Position numbers and translations under genes: made by a program
The notes under the pieces: model-generated
What the model saw: only the letters and a program-made list of their open reading frames with translations
Told to the model about the DNA's origin: nothing
Database searches by the model: none
Assembly (NCBI GenBank): GCA_012032575.1
Contig: JAAUSP010000001.1
Coordinates: 1-64,000 of the forward strand
Reading direction: 5' to 3'
Origin: Anaerolineales bacterium
GTDB lineage: Bacteria; Chloroflexota; Anaerolineae; 4572-78; J111
Length of the DNA stretch: 64,000 nucleotides
Shown here: piece by piece, positions 1 through 8,659 of the stretch
Layout: each line of letters opens with the position of its first letter
Numbering within the stretch: position 1 is the stretch's first letter

Positions 1-562
1 CCGACCCGCCTGCTGCAAGGCGGCATGCTGGGGCTGATCGGCCTGGGTCGGAGTTGGCCGGGCGGTGGCCCGCCGGGTGCGCGGTTTTGACCTGACCCTG
101 CTGGTCTCCGACCCTTACCTTGACGCCGAAACCATTGCCCAATTTGGCGGTCAAAAAGTAGAACTGGACGAATTACTACAGCGTTCCGACTTTATCTCGG
201 CTCACTGCCCCCTCACCGCCGAAACCTACCACCTGTTGAGTTACCGCGAATTCGAGCGGATGAAAGAGACCGTTTTTATCATTAACACCAGCCGGGGGCC
301 GGTCATTGATGAAGCAGCGCTGGTGGCCGCCCTGCGGCGCGGTCAGGTCGGCGGGGCCGGGCTGGATGTGCTGGAACATGAGCCGCTGCCCCCCGACTCG
401 CCCCTGCGCGAGTTTGAGCAAGTCACCATCACCCCCCACGTCTCCGCCTGCGCCCCCGAAAGCCAGGAAAACCTGTATCGAACCGGCTGCCAGATTATCC
501 TGGACGTGTTCCACGGACGCTGGCCCCCTGGCGTGGTCAATCCCGAAGTTAAAAGCGAATAA
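1..562 (+). CDS. D-isomer-specific 2-hydroxyacid dehydrogenase, 5'-truncated, one apparent frameshift
   Basis: The C-terminal part of an NAD-dependent D-2-hydroxyacid dehydrogenase enters from the left edge. The Rossmann glycine motif (GLIGLGR) is read in frame 1 up to about base 54. From there the protein continues in another frame as GRAVARRVRGFDL, so one extra base near 54 is likely. After it come the family motifs INTSRGPVIDEAALVAAL, LDVLEHEP and TPHVSACAPES, the last holding the catalytic histidine. The closest relative in the window is the intact dehydrogenase at 4235-5206, so the cluster carries two paralogues. It ends just before a heptamer-repeat hairpin and is followed by a sugar-acid kinase, which suggests a role in oxidising or reducing a 2-keto or 2-hydroxy sugar acid. 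The substrate is unknown. The GTG at 65 is internal and not a true start. Confidence 0.85.
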
Positions 563-608
563 GGAGATTGGAGATTGGAGATTATGCCATCTCCAATCTC
601 CAATCTCC
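563..608. repeat. Heptamer-repeat hairpin (GGAGATT x3 / AATCTCC)
   Basis: Three direct copies of GGAGATT (563-583) are followed by a 5-nt loop and the reverse-complement array ATCTCC-AATCTCC-AATCTCC. The result is a near-perfect long stem between the dehydrogenase stop and the next gene. It may act as a terminator or mRNA stabiliser, but no T-run follows. It belongs to a class of 6-7-mer inverted arrays seen repeatedly in this window. Confidence 0.85.
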
Positions 609-635
609 TGAATTTATTATTGTGAGGTTTCAAAG

Positions 636-1673
636 ATGAAAAAGAAAATCGTAACCTTTGGCGAAATCATGATGCGGCTGTCGCCGCCGGGTTTTTTGCG
701 TTTCAACCAGGCCGACAGCTTTGATGTCATCTACGGCGGCGGCGAGGCCAATGTGGCCGTGTCGCTGGCTAATTTTGGCGAGCCGGTGGATTATGTGACC
801 CGCCTGCCCAAAAACGATTTGGGCGACGCCTGTGTGCAATTTCTGCACCGATTCGGCGTGGGCGTGGACCAGATTGTCCGGGGCGGCGAGCGGCTGGGTA
901 TCTATTTTCTGGAGATGGGGGCGGCCCAGCGCGGCAGCAAAGTGGTCTACGACCGCAGCCAGTCGGCCATCGCCACCATCGAGCGGGGGATGGTGGATTG
1001 GGAGCGTGTTTTTGCCGGGGCCGATTGGTTTCATTGGACCGGCATCACCCCGGCCATTTCGGCCGGCACTGCCGATGTCTGCCTGGAGGCGGCTCAGGCG
1101 GCCAAACAGTTGGGGCTGACCGTCTCGTGCGACCTCAACTATCGCAAAAACCTGTGGAAATGGGGCAAAAAAGCCGGCGAGGTCATGCCCGAACTGGTCA
1201 GCCAGTGTGATATTGCCATCGGCAATGAGGAGGATGCGGACAAGGTTTTTGGCATCAAAGCGCCCGAAACCGATGTCACCAGCGGCAAGGTGGAGGCCGA
1301 CAAGTTCCGCCACGTCTGCGCCGGCCTGGCTGAGCGTTTCCCCAATTTGCAGACCATCGCCATCACCCTGCGTGGTTCGCTCTCGGCCAGCCACAATACC
1401 TGGTCGGGCGTGCTGTGGCAGCCGGACGGTTTTTACGTCGCTCCCACGTATGACATTACCCACATCGTGGACCGGGTGGGCGGCGGCGATGCCTTTGCCA
1501 GTGGCTTAATTTACGGACTGCGCGCCTATGCGGGGGACCGCCAGAAAGCGCTCAATTTCGCCGTCGCCGCTTCTTGCCTCAAGCATTCCATCTTCGGCGA
1601 CTTCAACCTGGTCAGCGTGGATGAAGTGGAAAAACTGATGTCTGGCGATGCTTCAGGTAGAGTGTCGCGCTAA
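636..1673 (+). CDS. PfkB-family sugar kinase, 2-keto-3-deoxygluconate kinase-like
   Basis: A 345-residue ribokinase/PfkB kinase. The N-terminal signature YGGGEANVAVSLANFG and the C-terminal catalytic motif DRVGGGDAFASGLIYG (general-base Asp and anion hole) are both intact. The start MKKKIVTFGEIMMRLSPPG is typical of 2-keto-3-deoxygluconate (KDG) kinases. A KDPG-type aldolase follows 124 bp downstream. Kinase plus aldolase would convert a 2-keto-3-deoxy sugar acid to its 6-phosphate and then to pyruvate and glyceraldehyde 3-phosphate, as in the lower branch of uronate catabolism. That pathway role is inferred from family and context, and another keto-sugar substrate remains possible. The length is normal and no frame break is seen. 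Confidence 0.88.
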   Translation: MKKKIVTFGEIMMRLSPPGFLRFNQADSFDVIYGGGEANVAVSLANFGEPVDYVTRLPKNDLGDACVQFLHRFGVGVDQIVRGGERLGIYFLEMGAAQRGSKVVYDRSQSAIATIERGMVDWERVFAGADWFHWTGITPAISAGTADVCLEAAQAAKQLGLTVSCDLNYRKNLWKWGKKAGEVMPELVSQCDIAIGNEEDADKVFGIKAPETDVTSGKVEADKFRHVCAGLAERFPNLQTIAITLRGSLSASHNTWSGVLWQPDGFYVAPTYDITHIVDRVGGGDAFASGLIYGLRAYAGDRQKALNFAVAASCLKHSIFGDFNLVSVDEVEKLMSGDASGRVSR

Positions 1674-1687
1674 AAGCTTTACAAAAT

Positions 1688-1742
1688 GATGCGTGATGCG
1701 TGATGCGTGAGGATTTTTTACGCATCACGCATCACGCATCAC
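1688..1742. repeat. Heptamer-repeat hairpin (GATGCGT x3 / ACGCATC x3)
   Basis: Three tandem GATGCGT units are followed by a short T-rich loop (GAGGATTTTTT) and three ACGCATC units. The stem of more than 20 bp lies between the PfkB kinase and the KDPG aldolase. It has the same architecture as the element at 563-608 but a different heptamer. Confidence 0.88.
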
Positions 1743-1797
1743 AACCGGGGCTGATAGGTTTGCTGGAATAAACTTACATAAAATAAGGATACCGACT

Positions 1798-2478
1798 ATG
1801 GCTCGTTTTACCCGATTAGAAGTGCTCAATTCTATGATTGACCTGGGTTTGATCCCGGTCTTTTATCACAAAGATGTCGAAGTGGCCAAGAAAATTATCG
1901 CCGCCTGTGCGGAAGGGGGCGCGTGCCTCATCGAATTTACCAATCGGGGCGACTTTGCCTACCACACCTTTACCGAGTTGTCGCGTCATTTTGCCAGCGC
2001 CGCCCCGCAGGTGATGTTGGGTGTCGGCTCAATAGTGGATGCGCCTACGGCGGCGATGTATATTGCCAGCGGGGCTAGTTTTGTGGTTGGCCCGCTGCTC
2101 AACGCCGAAGTGGCCCGGCTGTGCAACCGGCGCAAGATTGCCTATTCGCCCGGCTGCGGCAGCCTCTCGGAGATTGCCGAGGCCGAGGAGTTGGGGGTGG
2201 AGATTGTCAAAGTGTTTCCCGGCAGTTCGGTCGGTGGGCCGGGCTTTGTCAAAGCGGTGCTCGGACCCTGCCCCTGGACCCGGATCATGCCGACCGGCGG
2301 CGTGGATGCAAGCAAAGAAAGCCTTTCCGCCTGGTTCAAAGCCGGGGTAGCCTGTGTCGGCATGGGGTCGAATCTGATTACCAAAGAAGCGGTGGCGGCG
2401 GGCGATTTCGAGGCGATTACCCGCAATGTGGCCCAAACACTGGCCTGGATCAAAGAAGTGCGAGGGCAGGCTTTATGA
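1798..2478 (+). CDS. KDPG/KHG-type aldolase (Eda family)
   Basis: A 226-residue class I aldolase of the 2-keto-3-deoxy-6-phosphogluconate / 4-hydroxy-2-oxoglutarate family. The Schiff-base lysine is K138 in EIVKVFPG. The conserved Glu/Arg pair lies in LIEFTNRGD (E46, R50), and the phosphate-binding loop is MPTGGVDASKE. The usual PGVATPSE segment is replaced by SPGCGSLSEI, so the substrate may differ from classical KDPG. It cleaves a 2-keto-3-deoxy sugar acid phosphate to pyruvate plus an aldehyde. A ribosome-binding site (AATAAGGAT) precedes the ATG. The stop overlaps the next start (ATGA at 2475), so the two aldolases are probably translationally coupled. Confidence 0.9.
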   Translation: MARFTRLEVLNSMIDLGLIPVFYHKDVEVAKKIIAACAEGGACLIEFTNRGDFAYHTFTELSRHFASAAPQVMLGVGSIVDAPTAAMYIASGASFVVGPLLNAEVARLCNRRKIAYSPGCGSLSEIAEAEELGVEIVKVFPGSSVGGPGFVKAVLGPCPWTRIMPTGGVDASKESLSAWFKAGVACVGMGSNLITKEAVAAGDFEAITRNVAQTLAWIKEVRGQAL

Positions 2479-3291
2479 ACGGACAGGAACTTTCGGCGGC
2501 GCTCAGAAGCGGCCGGCGGGTTTATGGCACGGCGATTCTCTCGACATCGGCCCGCTGGCCCAGGGTAGTGCAAAAACTCGGCCTGGATTTTGTGTTTATT
2601 GATACCGAACACACCCCGATTGACCGGGAACAACTGGCCTGGATGTGCCAGACCTATGATGCCCTGGGACTGGCTCCCCTTGTCCGCATCCCCGCCCCCG
2701 ACCCGTACCAGGCCTGCGTGGTGCTGGATGGAGGCGCCAAAGGGGTGATCGCCCCCTACGTGGAAACCGTGCAGGAAGTGCAGGCGCTGCGGGGGCAGTC
2801 AAACTGCGACCGCTCAAGGGCCGGCGGCTGCGCCAGGCCCTGACCGGCGAGTCCCCTCTGCCCGCCGACCTGAGCACTTATCTGGACGGCTGGAATACCG
2901 GCAACGTCTTGATTATCAACATCGAAAGCGTGCCGGCGCTGGAGGCGCTGGATGAGATTCTGGCCGTGCCCCAACTCGATGCTGTGTTGATTGGCCCGCA
3001 CGATCTCTCGATCAGCCTGGGCATCCCGGAGCAGTATCACCACCCGCTGTTTGATGAAACGATCAAAACGATTATCGGCAAGGCCCGCCAGCATCAGGTG
3101 GGGGTGGGCATTCATTTCTCCACCGGGCGCGACCAGGAAATCGAATGGGCCAAAGCCGGGGCCAACTTCATCGTCCATAGCTCTGATCTCACCCTTTTAG
3201 CCAGGCGTTGGCTGCCGACCTGGCAGCGATGAAGGAGGCGCTGGGCGAAGGCAAGTCTCCCAGCGGGAGCCAGGGTGAGGATATCATTTAG
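2475..3291 (+). CDS. HpcH/HpaI-type class II aldolase, two apparent frameshifts
   Basis: The protein starts at ATG 2475, overlapping the upstream stop. It carries HpcH/HpaI motifs: FVFIDTEHTPIDREQL, LVRIPAPDPYQ, GAKGVIAPYVET, IINIESVPALEALDEI and DAVLIGPHDLSISLG, including the metal-binding Glu and Asp. The reading frame breaks near 2791-2796, where one G is missing from CGGGGGCA. It breaks again near 3201, where one C is missing from GCCAGG. Restoring both gives one protein of about 272 residues ending at TAG 3289-3291. Family members cleave 2-keto-3-deoxy sugar acids or 4-hydroxy-2-oxo acids to pyruvate and an aldehyde. The breaks look like homopolymer sequencing errors, though a real pseudogene cannot be excluded. 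Confidence 0.85.
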
Positions 3292-3320
3292 GCAGTTCTA
3301 AGATTTAAATTCGCCAAAAC

Positions 3321-3384
3321 GTGTTGCGTGTTGCGTGTTCCGTCTGCTTCGCTTCGCGTCACGCAAGACGTAAGGCGCAACACG
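3321..3384. repeat. Imperfect heptamer-repeat hairpin (GTGTTGC array)
   Basis: Left arm GTGTTGC-GTGTTGC-GTGTTCC; right arm contains GCGCAACACG with a mutated inner part. It is the same type as the hairpin at 18111-18161, which uses the same heptamer. It lies between the aldolase and the SDR. Confidence 0.75.
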
Positions 3385-3440
3385 AATATTGAGTAATTAT
3401 TTTCTTGGAAACGCCTTAACCTACAAAAAAGGATACAAAC

Positions 3441-4205
3441 GTGGAGATTCGCTTTGAGCAACAGGTTGTTTTAATTACCGGCGCGAGCACCGGCATCGGT
3501 GCGGCGCTGGCTAAAGCTTTTGGCGCGGCTGGAGCCAGAGTTGGGCTTCATTACAACAGCAGTGAGGCCGCCGCCAAAGCCGTCGCCGGGGAAATTGAGG
3601 CTGCCGGGGGAGAGGTGTGGCTGGTTCGGGCTGATGTCACCGACCCGGAGCAAGCCAGGCAGTTGGTCGCCCAAACCCTGGAACATTTTGGACAAATTGA
3701 TATTCTGATCAACAACGCCGGCGGCCTGATCAAACGCCAGCCCGTAGCCGACATGCCGGCTGAGCTTTATCAGTACATTATGGATTTGAATATGACCTCG
3801 GTATTTCAAATCTGCCAGCAGATCATCCCGGTGATGCAGCGGCAGGGGCAAGGGAATATTATTAATGTGACCTCGATTGCGGCCCGTCTCGGTGGGGGCG
3901 GGGGGGCGGTGGTCTATGCCACCAGCAAAGGGGCGGTCAGCACCTTTACCCGTGGCCTGGCCAAAGAATTGGCTTCACAAAACATCCGGGTCAACGCGAT
4001 TTCGCCAGGGGTGATTGACACTCCTTTCCATGAACGCTACAGCACCCCGGAACAAATAGAGGCGATGGTGAAAACCATTCCGATGGGGCGCGTCGGGCAG
4101 CCCGAAGAGTGTGTCGGCGCGGCGTTCTTTTTGGCTTCGGAAGCGATGAGCCGTTATGTCACCGGGCAAATCATTGAAATCAACGGCGGGCAGTTGATGC
4201 CTTAG
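3441..4205 (+). CDS. Short-chain dehydrogenase/reductase (classical SDR)
   Basis: A 254-residue NAD(P)-dependent oxidoreductase. It has the cofactor motif TGASTGIG (residues 14-21), the NNAGG motif (91-95), and the catalytic Ser145, Tyr159 and Lys163 in the order S-x13-YATSK. The C-terminal SPGVIDTPFHERY and ITGQ-like VTGQIIEINGGQ segments are typical of FabG/KduD-like enzymes. It starts at GTG 3441 after AAAAAAGGAT. Between aldolases and dehydrogenases, it probably interconverts a hydroxy and a keto group on a sugar acid such as 2-keto-3-deoxygluconate. The substrate is an inference. Confidence 0.9.
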   Translation: MEIRFEQQVVLITGASTGIGAALAKAFGAAGARVGLHYNSSEAAAKAVAGEIEAAGGEVWLVRADVTDPEQARQLVAQTLEHFGQIDILINNAGGLIKRQPVADMPAELYQYIMDLNMTSVFQICQQIIPVMQRQGQGNIINVTSIAARLGGGGGAVVYATSKGAVSTFTRGLAKELASQNIRVNAISPGVIDTPFHERYSTPEQIEAMVKTIPMGRVGQPEECVGAAFFLASEAMSRYVTGQIIEINGGQLMP

Positions 4206-4234
4206 CCGGTACACACCAATCAGGAGAGAAGAGC

Positions 4235-5206
4235 ATGAAACCAAAAGTTTGGCTTGATATGAAGATTGTGCCGGCAGCTCTGGCCCGGCTGGAGCCGGCT
4301 GCCGAGATCATCGCCGCTGGGACGCTGGACAACCTGCCCGGCGCGGCAGCGGCGATTATGGGGGTCGAGAACCAGGCCAATGGCGCGTTTATGGACCGGG
4401 CCGGATTATCCTTAAAAGTCATTGCCCGCCATGGCATCGGGGTGAACAACGTGGATATTTCGGCGGCCACCGAGCGCGGCATTCTGGTAGTCAACACGCC
4501 CGATGCGCCCACCGAGTCTACCGCCGAACATGCCGTCGCCTTGCTGCTGGGGGCAGCCAAGCGGGTTGTGGCCGGCGATAAGAGCATGCGGGGAACCGAC
4601 ATTCCTCGCGCTCAACTGATGGGCACTGAGGTGCGGGGGCGGGTGCTGGGGATAATCGGCTGCGGGCGCATTGGCCGGCGGGTGGGTGAAATTTGTGCCC
4701 TGGGCCTGAAGATGCGGGTGCTGGCCTACGATCCTGGCTGCGCCGACTGGGTCTCAGTCACGGCAATGGGGATAGCGCCGGCGGACAGCCTGGACACGCT
4801 GCTGGCTCAGGCCGATTTTGTCAGCCTGCATGCCTCGCTGACCCCGCAAAATTACCATCTGATCGGCGAGCGGGAGTTGCGGCTGATGAAGCGCGGCGCT
4901 TATCTGATCAATGCCAGCCGGGGACCGCTGGTTGACGAAGCCGCCCTGGCCCAGGTTCTGGCCGAGGGACACCTGGCCGGTGCGGCGCTGGATGTTTTCG
5001 ACCCGGAACCGCCCCTGTCCACCAATCCGCTGCTTCAGATGACCAACGTAGTGCTCACGCCGCACATTTCTTCTTTCACTGATCTGGGGTTCATGGCCAT
5101 GGGCATGGGCGCGGTTGAGCAGGTGCTCCAGGTATTGCGGGGCGAGCGGCCGCCCAACCTTTTGAACCCGGAAGTCTGGCCAGGCCGGGTGGCATCTCGG
5201 TCCTGA
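4235..5206 (+). CDS. D-isomer-specific 2-hydroxyacid dehydrogenase
   Basis: A 323-residue phosphoglycerate-dehydrogenase-like enzyme. The NAD-binding motif is GIIGCGRIGRRVGEIC. The catalytic Arg lies in INASRGPLVDEAAL, the Glu in FDPEPP, and the His in LTPHISSF. It lacks the C-terminal ACT domain of SerA, so it is not a serine-pathway enzyme of the long type. It is a paralogue of the truncated dehydrogenase at the left edge. It lies 29 bp after the SDR with an AGGAGAG ribosome-binding site and is probably co-transcribed. A keto-acid sugar substrate is likely but not determined. Confidence 0.9.
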   Translation: MKPKVWLDMKIVPAALARLEPAAEIIAAGTLDNLPGAAAAIMGVENQANGAFMDRAGLSLKVIARHGIGVNNVDISAATERGILVVNTPDAPTESTAEHAVALLLGAAKRVVAGDKSMRGTDIPRAQLMGTEVRGRVLGIIGCGRIGRRVGEICALGLKMRVLAYDPGCADWVSVTAMGIAPADSLDTLLAQADFVSLHASLTPQNYHLIGERELRLMKRGAYLINASRGPLVDEAALAQVLAEGHLAGAALDVFDPEPPLSTNPLLQMTNVVLTPHISSFTDLGFMAMGMGAVEQVLQVLRGERPPNLLNPEVWPGRVASRS

Positions 5207-5235
5207 GAAACTGGCGGTGAATAACTTTTCGGTGT

Positions 5236-5296
5236 GGGAGATTAGAGATTGGCAATTGTTTACGCAAAGCGTCTAATTACCAATCTCCAATCTCCC
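5236..5296. repeat. Hairpin of the AGATTGG heptamer family
   Basis: Left arm GGGAGATTAGAGATTGG (5236-5252); right arm CCAATCTCCAATCTCCC (5280-5296). It lies between two convergent genes and may terminate transcription from both sides. Its arms use the same 7-mer as the element at 563-608. Confidence 0.8.
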
Positions 5297-5308
5297 GGCC
5301 CAGGAAAG

Positions 5309-6239
5309 TTATTTGGGGACGACTTCTAAGCCGGGTTGACCACCTCCCGGCTGCCGGTGATGGAAAATAATCGCGCAGCAGCCAGACCGTCCGTTCATAA
5401 ACGGCTTGCTGCGCTGCCGCTATATCTGGCGTTTGACGCCGGGTCGTTTCATAAGCCTGGCGAATTTCAGTGCCGACATTCACTTTGGTAATGCCTCGTT
5501 GCACGGCGGCGAGTAGATAATCGCGCTTGATGCCGGAACCGCCGTGCAGCACCAGAGGAATATCGGCGGCCTGGTGGAGACGTTCCAGGTGTTCCAGGTT
5601 CAGCCGCGCCTCGACCTTGGGCTGGTCTTTCAATACCCCCGAAACAGCCCCGTGGATGCTGCCAATCGCCACCGACAGGGTGTCACAGCCGCTTTCGGCC
5701 ACAAAACGGGCACATTCGGCCACGTCGGTAAAGCCGCGACCGGAGGCAAAAAGTTCCTCATAAGGCGGGATCGGACCGGCTTCGTGGCCCAAAATCGCGC
5801 CCAATTCGGCTTCGACGATCACTCCGGCGGGGTGGGCCACGTCCACCACCTGGCGCGTGGCGGCGATATTTTCGGCCAGGCTCAGGCGTGAGCCATCCAC
5901 CATCACCGACGGGTAGCCCAGGGCAATGGCTTCCCGGATACAGGCCAGATAGTCAACCTGCTGGTTATCCTCATCAATGACCGGAATATGGTCCAGGTGC
6001 AGCCGGACATGCTCAGGCTGGCTCCAGCGCGAAAATTCCTCATACACAGCGGCCATACTCTGGGACTCGAACTTGGTCCATTCCAGGCGGGCCACTTCCA
6101 ACAGGGCAAAAGCGTTTTGATCCACCACTGCCTGGATGACCGGCTGGACCATTGGCAGGTGGGGAATATTAAAGGCCGGGATGACCAGCCCGGCCCGGCG
6201 GGCGTTTTCCATGATTTCTTTAAGGGGGCGCATCGTCAA
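5309..6239 (-). CDS. Class II fructose/tagatose-bisphosphate aldolase family protein
   Basis: A class II (zinc-dependent) ketose-bisphosphate aldolase-like protein of about 310 residues. Zinc and substrate motifs are visible: LHLDHIPVI (Asp and His), VEAELGAILGHE, LHGGSGI (zinc His and glycine loop) and GITKVNVGTEIR (phosphate site). The uninterrupted frame runs on to 5277 through the downstream hairpin. Removing one C near 5366 gives a more natural tail ending at TAA 5309-5311, so a small insertion error is likely. The gene start overlaps the stop of the isomerase-like gene upstream, so the two are coupled. The pair could isomerise a sugar and cleave its phosphorylated ketose, but a kinase acting between them is not defined. 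Confidence 0.85.
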
Positions 6240-7651
6240 ACCTCCTGAGGTAAGTCTACTTGATAGCCTAAATAATGGCCCAACGCTTCTTGGAGGGCGA
6301 CCTGGTATTGGCCGCGAGTCAGGTTGACGTGATGGCGGTGACCTTTGCGGCCGATGTACATCAACACATCTTCCAGATGGTTCACTTCGGCCACACCGGC
6401 AACGCCAAAAAAGTCAGCCGGGACCGGATCAGCGGTGAACCGACCCTGGCCCACGTAAACATTGACCCCACCATCGTGAGTCAGTAAATTGGCAAAGGTG
6501 AACTCCATCGGCTTAATTCGGCCCACATGAGGACCATAGCTACAACCCGGGCCCAGCGTGGTTTGCAGGATGGTATGGTCCGTCACCTGGCCGCCCTCCT
6601 GCATAATGGCTTTGGGGGCCGGGCCGCAGTGGAAGAGAATGCATTTGTCTTCCACGCCGGCGTAATTGTTGTTCCAGTCCAGGCAAACCGGCGGCTCACC
6701 CGAAACCCGGCTTAACAGATGCATGCTGATGGCGCTGCCCAAATCCACCTCGCAGGCAGCCGGGAACATGTCATTGTTGAGCGCGCCCAACAGGACACAG
6801 GGCGAAATTCCCAACTGCTGCTGCAACTCGATCCAGCAGCGAATGGCGATGGCGTCCATGTGGTAGCTCTCGATGATTTCGTCGAGCACCAGGCCCAATT
6901 TGATGATGTGATCAAAGGCGTGGTCGGGTACGGCGGCCCACGAAACATACGCTTTGAAGAAATCGGCTTTGGCCTGGTAGTCGGCGCTGTCGGAGGACAT
7001 GGCTTTGACCCGGGCAATCACCTCGGCCAAATCCAGGGTTTCTACGGTGATGCCATGCCGCTGCAAGGTGACTTCGTCAATCCGCACCGTTTTGAAGGGG
7101 GTGGTTCGAGCGCCAATCGCGCCCACGGTCAGGTTTTTCAAACCTTTGACCACCCGGCAGACCCGGTCAAAATAGTCAATATTTTGCCTAAATTTGTCGC
7201 TGTGCGGGTCAACCACGTGCGGTTTGAGCGTGGTAAATTTGACCCCAAATTGCTGGAAGACATCCATGACGGATAATTTGCCGCAGAAGGAGTCCCGCCG
7301 CAGGGCCGGCCCCATTTTATCCAGCTCATCGGGGTACGCCTGGATCAAAATCGGTACACCAGCCTCCTTGAGGGCCGTTACCGCGCCGAACTCATCGCCA
7401 AAGTTGGGCAAACTGAGAATCACACCATCATATTTGCCCCGGTTGGCCCGCAAAAAGTTGGCGTAACACTCACCCTCTTCACGGGTTTCGACAGCGCCGT
7501 AGCGAGTGGCGCTCTCGTCCAGCATGATAACTTCGTGGCCCCAGGAGCGTAAGAGTTGGGGCAGGTCTGCCCGCGCCTGGGCGATCAGTGAAGCTGGAAA
7601 AAAGCCCCGGTTTCCAAAGAAAAGCGCAAAACTAGATTTAGGGTTGTTCAT
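6236..7651 (-). CDS. L-fucose/L-arabinose isomerase-family protein
   Basis: A 471-residue protein with the layout of the L-fucose isomerase superfamily. An N-terminal Rossmann-like half (residues about 1-170) has GVILSLPNFGDEFGAVTAL. A middle domain contains AIRCWIELQQQLGISPC and DLGSAISMHLL. A C-terminal barrel contains CGPAPKAIM and a His/Asp-rich region. These enzymes use Mn2+ to interconvert aldose and ketose sugars or modified sugars. It shares an ATGA-type overlap with the class II aldolase downstream. The start is supported by an AGAGG site 10 bp upstream. The exact sugar is unknown, and several members of this family act on C6-modified sugars, so identification as FucI or AraA would be unsafe. 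Confidence 0.82.
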   Translation of the reverse strand: MNNPKSSFALFFGNRGFFPASLIAQARADLPQLLRSWGHEVIMLDESATRYGAVETREEGECYANFLRANRGKYDGVILSLPNFGDEFGAVTALKEAGVPILIQAYPDELDKMGPALRRDSFCGKLSVMDVFQQFGVKFTTLKPHVVDPHSDKFRQNIDYFDRVCRVVKGLKNLTVGAIGARTTPFKTVRIDEVTLQRHGITVETLDLAEVIARVKAMSSDSADYQAKADFFKAYVSWAAVPDHAFDHIIKLGLVLDEIIESYHMDAIAIRCWIELQQQLGISPCVLLGALNNDMFPAACEVDLGSAISMHLLSRVSGEPPVCLDWNNNYAGVEDKCILFHCGPAPKAIMQEGGQVTDHTILQTTLGPGCSYGPHVGRIKPMEFTFANLLTHDGGVNVYVGQGRFTADPVPADFFGVAGVAEVNHLEDVLMYIGRKGHRHHVNLTRGQYQVALQEALGHYLGYQVDLPQEV

Positions 7652-7776
7652 CGTTGAACCTCTTTTAGTGAAATAGATAAAATTAGGGAATTGTTCCCGG
7701 AGATACTCCGGCCAGCCTGGCTACATCAATAATTGTCACATATTGCATCAACTATTTTGTCAGGACAAATTGGCAA

Positions 7777-8418
7777 CTAAGGTCTTAAATAAAGATCAAG
7801 ATTATGACGAATGGCATAAGCTGTGGCTTCGGCTCGATTGGCTAAGCCCAGTTTGTCCAGAATATTGCCAACGTAGTTACGAATGGTGCCCTCGCCCAAA
7901 TACAGGCTGGCGGCAATCTCTTTATTGGTTTTACCCTGCATAATCAGGCTTAACACTTTTAATTCCCGCGCCGAAAGCTCGGTAAAGGCTTCGGGCCGGG
8001 TGGAGTTGTGCAGTTCAGCCAAAGCCTGGTGGGTGGCTGCCGGACTCAACAAGCCGCTGCCCTCGACTGCCTTTTGGATGGTCTGGAGCAGATGGTCGTT
8101 GCTGGTTTGTTTCAACATATAGCCCACTGCTCCTGCCGAAATTGCCTTGACCAGAAGCTCATCCTCGGCGAAAGAGGTTAGCATAATTACTTTTATAGCC
8201 GGATGCTTTTTAACAATTTCCCGGCACGCCTCGATCCCGCTGTCCTGACCCAGCCGCACATCCATCAAGATGAGGTCAGGTTTAAGCTCATCCGCGCGTC
8301 GAACCGCTTCTGAGCCTGTGCCCGCTTCAGCAATCACCTGCCAGCCCGGCTGGCGAGTCAGCAAGTTCTTTAAGCCTAAACGCACAACCGCGTAGTCGTC
8401 TACTATCATAATCCGCAC
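7777..8418 (-). CDS. NarL/FixJ-family response regulator
   Basis: Receiver domain followed by a LuxR-type DNA-binding domain. The acidic pair is DD at residues 7-8, the phospho-acceptor is D53 in LILMDVRLG, and the conserved Lys lies in MLKQT. The HTH carries ELSARELKVLSLIMQGKTNKEIAASLYLGEGT with the standard recognition helix. The open frame extends upstream to 8460. The natural start is GTG 8418 (VRIMIVDDY), because the family begins right before the receiver. It may pair with the PAS histidine kinase at 9960, but that kinase is of the HisKA rather than HisKA_3 type, so the pairing is uncertain. It probably regulates the neighbouring catabolic genes. Confidence 0.9.
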   Translation of the reverse strand: MRIMIVDDYAVVRLGLKNLLTRQPGWQVIAEAGTGSEAVRRADELKPDLILMDVRLGQDSGIEACREIVKKHPAIKVIMLTSFAEDELLVKAISAGAVGYMLKQTSNDHLLQTIQKAVEGSGLLSPAATHQALAELHNSTRPEAFTELSARELKVLSLIMQGKTNKEIAASLYLGEGTIRNYVGNILDKLGLANRAEATAYAIRHNLDLYLRP

Positions 8419-8659
8419 AAAAAGACCGCCTCTCGGACCAAGCCACCAGGGTTGGGACAATTATTTTTTCGGAACTACTTAATCTTACTCTCGTGTTATT
8501 ATGGAGTAAAATCTCCTAACCGTCAAACCGATTTTAGAACAACCGCTCTCCGTCTTGCCAACGAACAAAAAATGTTATTGCAGGATTGCTCCGCGCCAGT
8601 CGGGGTGATTCTGGATTGGGAGCAGCGAGAACCGCTTTCATCTTCAACGAATACTTCCG